From positions 7,335,501-7,399,500 of the forward strand of contig JANTQA010000063.1 of NCBI GenBank assembly GCA_027625915.1: 64,000 nt of DNA. The letters are read 5' to 3'. Positions 62,001-64,000 of the stretch are shown here, one piece after another. How positions within the stretch are numbered: position 1 is the stretch's first letter; the number at the start of each line of letters is the position of its first letter. This stretch comes from Anaeramoeba flamelloides (taxonomy: Eukaryota > Metamonada > Anaeramoebidae). The position numbers and the translations under genes were made by a program. The notes under the pieces are model-generated. The model was not told where the DNA came from. It saw only the letters and a program-made list of their open reading frames with translations, and made no database searches.

Positions 62001-62561
62001 GGTTTACAATCCCTGAAATTTGAAAAGAGATTATCTTGTGTCGTTGTTAGCGACTTGTTAATTTGGTTCTTAGCTGATCGATCTTGTGTTTGGTATGGGC
62101 TTTAATAGTGATTCAAAATGGCAATTTTTGACAACTTTTTATAAATTTTTTTTCCGAAATCCAAATTGAAGAGTGGAAGAATACTATACCGAAAGGTAAG
62201 TTATTAAAAAAATGTGATTTGTAGGTTGTTGATTGAAATTTTTAATTAGGTTTGGTTTTATTTGGTGCTTTTTTAAAAAATTTGTTTTCAAATCAAGTTA
62301 ATTGACAAAAAATTAAATCAATTTTTTTTTTTTACAACCCAAAAATCAAAATTTATTCTTGAACGTCTATCAATCTATAAGTGTTACACTCTTCAATTTG
62401 GATTTCGGAAAAAAAATTTATAAAAAGTTGTCAAAAATTGCCATTTTGAATCACTATTAAAGCCCATACCAAACACAAGATCGATCAGCTAAGAACCAAA
62501 TTAACAAGTCGCTAACAACGACACAAGATAATCTCTTTTCAAATTTCAGGTATTGTAAGCC
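62001..62561. mobile_element. TTAA-flanked inverted-repeat element, copy 2 (561 bp)
   Basis: TTAA at 61997-62000 and 62562-62565. Ends GGTTTACAATCCCTGAAATT and AATTTCAGGTATTGTAAGCC. Same family as the element 66 bp to its left: shared arm words (AGATTATCTTGT, GGTTCTTAGCTGATCGATC, CCGAAATCC) and a similar centre (GTAGGTTG...TTTATTTGGTGCTT). The arms have diverged between copies but remain complementary within each copy. Confidence 0.75.
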
Positions 62562-64000
62562 TTAAGGGTATAGTAACTTTTATTCATTTTTTCCCCAGGG
62601 GAAATAGAGTAAAAATTTACATAAGGATACAATTAAACCCGATAAGAAACTTCATTTATCAACTTTAGAGAATTAAATAATCATTTTTAAAAGATTTCAT
62701 TTTTAACCAAATTAAATTTCCAGTCAAAACATTTGGATTATATTTTGTTTGATTTTTGTATCAAATTAGAAAAAAAAAATTTGGAAGAAAATTAAATTTT
62801 CGAAGAAAAATCACTTTTAGTAATTTCAGAGAGTCTTATGAGCAAATAAACTTGAAACTTTAATCTTATTTTAAAAAATACAACAAAAATAAATCCAATA
62901 TTGAATTCTTGAAGATCCAAAAAAAATTGATAATCTATTTGATTCACAAATATTTATTAAATTTCTTGAAATTTAAAATACTAGTCAATATCCTTTTTCA
63001 AATATAAAGAGTAAAAAAATTGACTTTTTCTATTAAAATCGGTTATTTGATAATATATATCTTTTTTTTTTATTAGAAATATTTATATATAATTTGTTTT
63101 ATTTGTTGGAAAATCTTTAAAAAATTGAGAAATAATTGTAAGGCCTATTCATACATTTAATCTTTGTATTATTAAAGACTCACTGAAAAAAAATAAGATT
63201 GAGTTATTAATTATTGAATACAAATAATTTAATTTAAAATTATTTCTCTAGATTATAAGTTAAATTTTCAAAAGTTTTTAAAAAGTATTTTCGAAGACTT
63301 TTTAATTCAATTGTTTGGTTCTTTTTCTCAGATTTTTTGATTCAATAACAAGTTACAATAGATTTTTACTATTCTTTCAATCAAAAAATTATATTTTTTT
63401 AACAAGTTAACAATAATTATTGTATATTTTTTTGAATCTGAGTCGATTCTACTTTTTTAGCATATCATTTTAGGAATGGAAAGTTCTATTTCTTCTATTT
63501 AGTGGTTAACTTTTATAGAGATTAAACCATTTTAAAAAACGTTTATTGAAGATTCAAGTAAATTTTATAAAAGGAAATAATTTTTTGTTGATTCAAATAT
63601 TCGTTGAGAATTTTCCTTTTGAAAAAAAAATAAAAAATATGTTGATTTTTTTTTTTTTAATTAAAAACAAAAATTCTTCTTTTAAGGGATATTCTCTATT
63701 ATTTTTTTTTGATTAATTTCTAAATAAGGATTCCTGATTTATAAATATGTTTAATATTGAAAATAAACGGGGGTTTTTAAATCATAGTAATTGGCAAAAA
63801 AATTTCTCAACACCTATCAAATTTGGGTAAAAAAAATAATATTGATTAGTCTCTTAATCAGAATTTTGAGACCTTTTTGTTAGAAATTTAGATTAATTAG
63901 ACTTTTAATATTATCAAAATGTCGTTCTGAATGTTCTTGATCGTTATTTTTATCATAGATCACCAATTAGGTATTTAATTGTATGTTGTTTTTTTTTTTT
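62562..64000. other. AT-rich stretch to the window end
   Basis: Homopolymer runs. A patch at 62800-62900 (CACTTTTAGTAATTTCAGAG..., CTTGAAACTTTAATCTTATT) resembles 15390-15470 and 39785-39830, possibly a very old dispersed repeat. No gene seen. Confidence 0.5.

Overview
This is about 64 kb of a very AT-rich nuclear genome from a eukaryotic protist. Intergenic DNA is mostly A/T runs and long protein genes are separated by 3-6 kb. Introns are short, AT-rich and GT-AG. TAA and TAG both end real genes, so a ciliate-type code is excluded. Lys/Asn/Gln-rich low-complexity protein segments, simple-sequence arrays and many fold-back elements suggest an amoeboid or similar free-living protist. An Anaeramoeba-like or other AT-rich amoeba fits, but I cannot fix the lineage from sequence alone.

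Layout. From 1 to 13 kb lie a Lys/Gln-rich orphan gene (5656-6609) and many non-coding elements: two 1.49 kb copies of one element in opposite orientation around that gene, four fold-back MITEs, and the first copy of a 1.2 kb dispersed repeat. At 13-15 kb is a GRAM-PH membrane-anchored protein (minus). At 18.7-27.5 kb is the centrepiece, a giant XMAP215/Dis1/ch-TOG family microtubule polymerase. It has TOG1, then four nearly identical tandem TOG2 modules, TOG4, TOG5 and the C-terminal helical domain, with a one-base frame break between the repeat block and TOG4. At 30-31 kb is a LINE remnant with a poly(A) tail, interrupted by a MITE. At 31.8-32.9 kb is an acidic orphan (minus), and at 36.9-37.9 kb an ethanolamine kinase (minus). 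From 38 to 44 kb there are LINE scraps and fold-back elements, followed by two tiny membrane or secreted protein candidates (minus, 44.3-44.9 kb). At 49.8-52.5 kb is a three-exon KA1-containing pseudokinase in which all the main catalytic motifs are lost. At 58-61.2 kb is DIM1, the rRNA dimethyladenosine transferase (minus, four exons). Its 1.87 kb intron seems to hold a second multi-exon gene on the opposite strand. Upstream of DIM1 lie two related 0.55 kb inverted-repeat elements bounded by TTAA.

Function. The recognised genes are core eukaryotic housekeeping or cytoskeletal genes: microtubule growth, phosphatidylethanolamine synthesis, 18S rRNA modification, a membrane-contact or lipid-sensing type scaffold, and a kinase-fold scaffold. 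There is no operon or pathway cluster. The most unusual items are the TOG2 expansion combined with loss of the tubulin-binding Trp in TOG1, the frame break, the degenerate KA1 pseudokinase, and the nested gene in the DIM1 intron. All calls come from reading the sequence; no database search was run.
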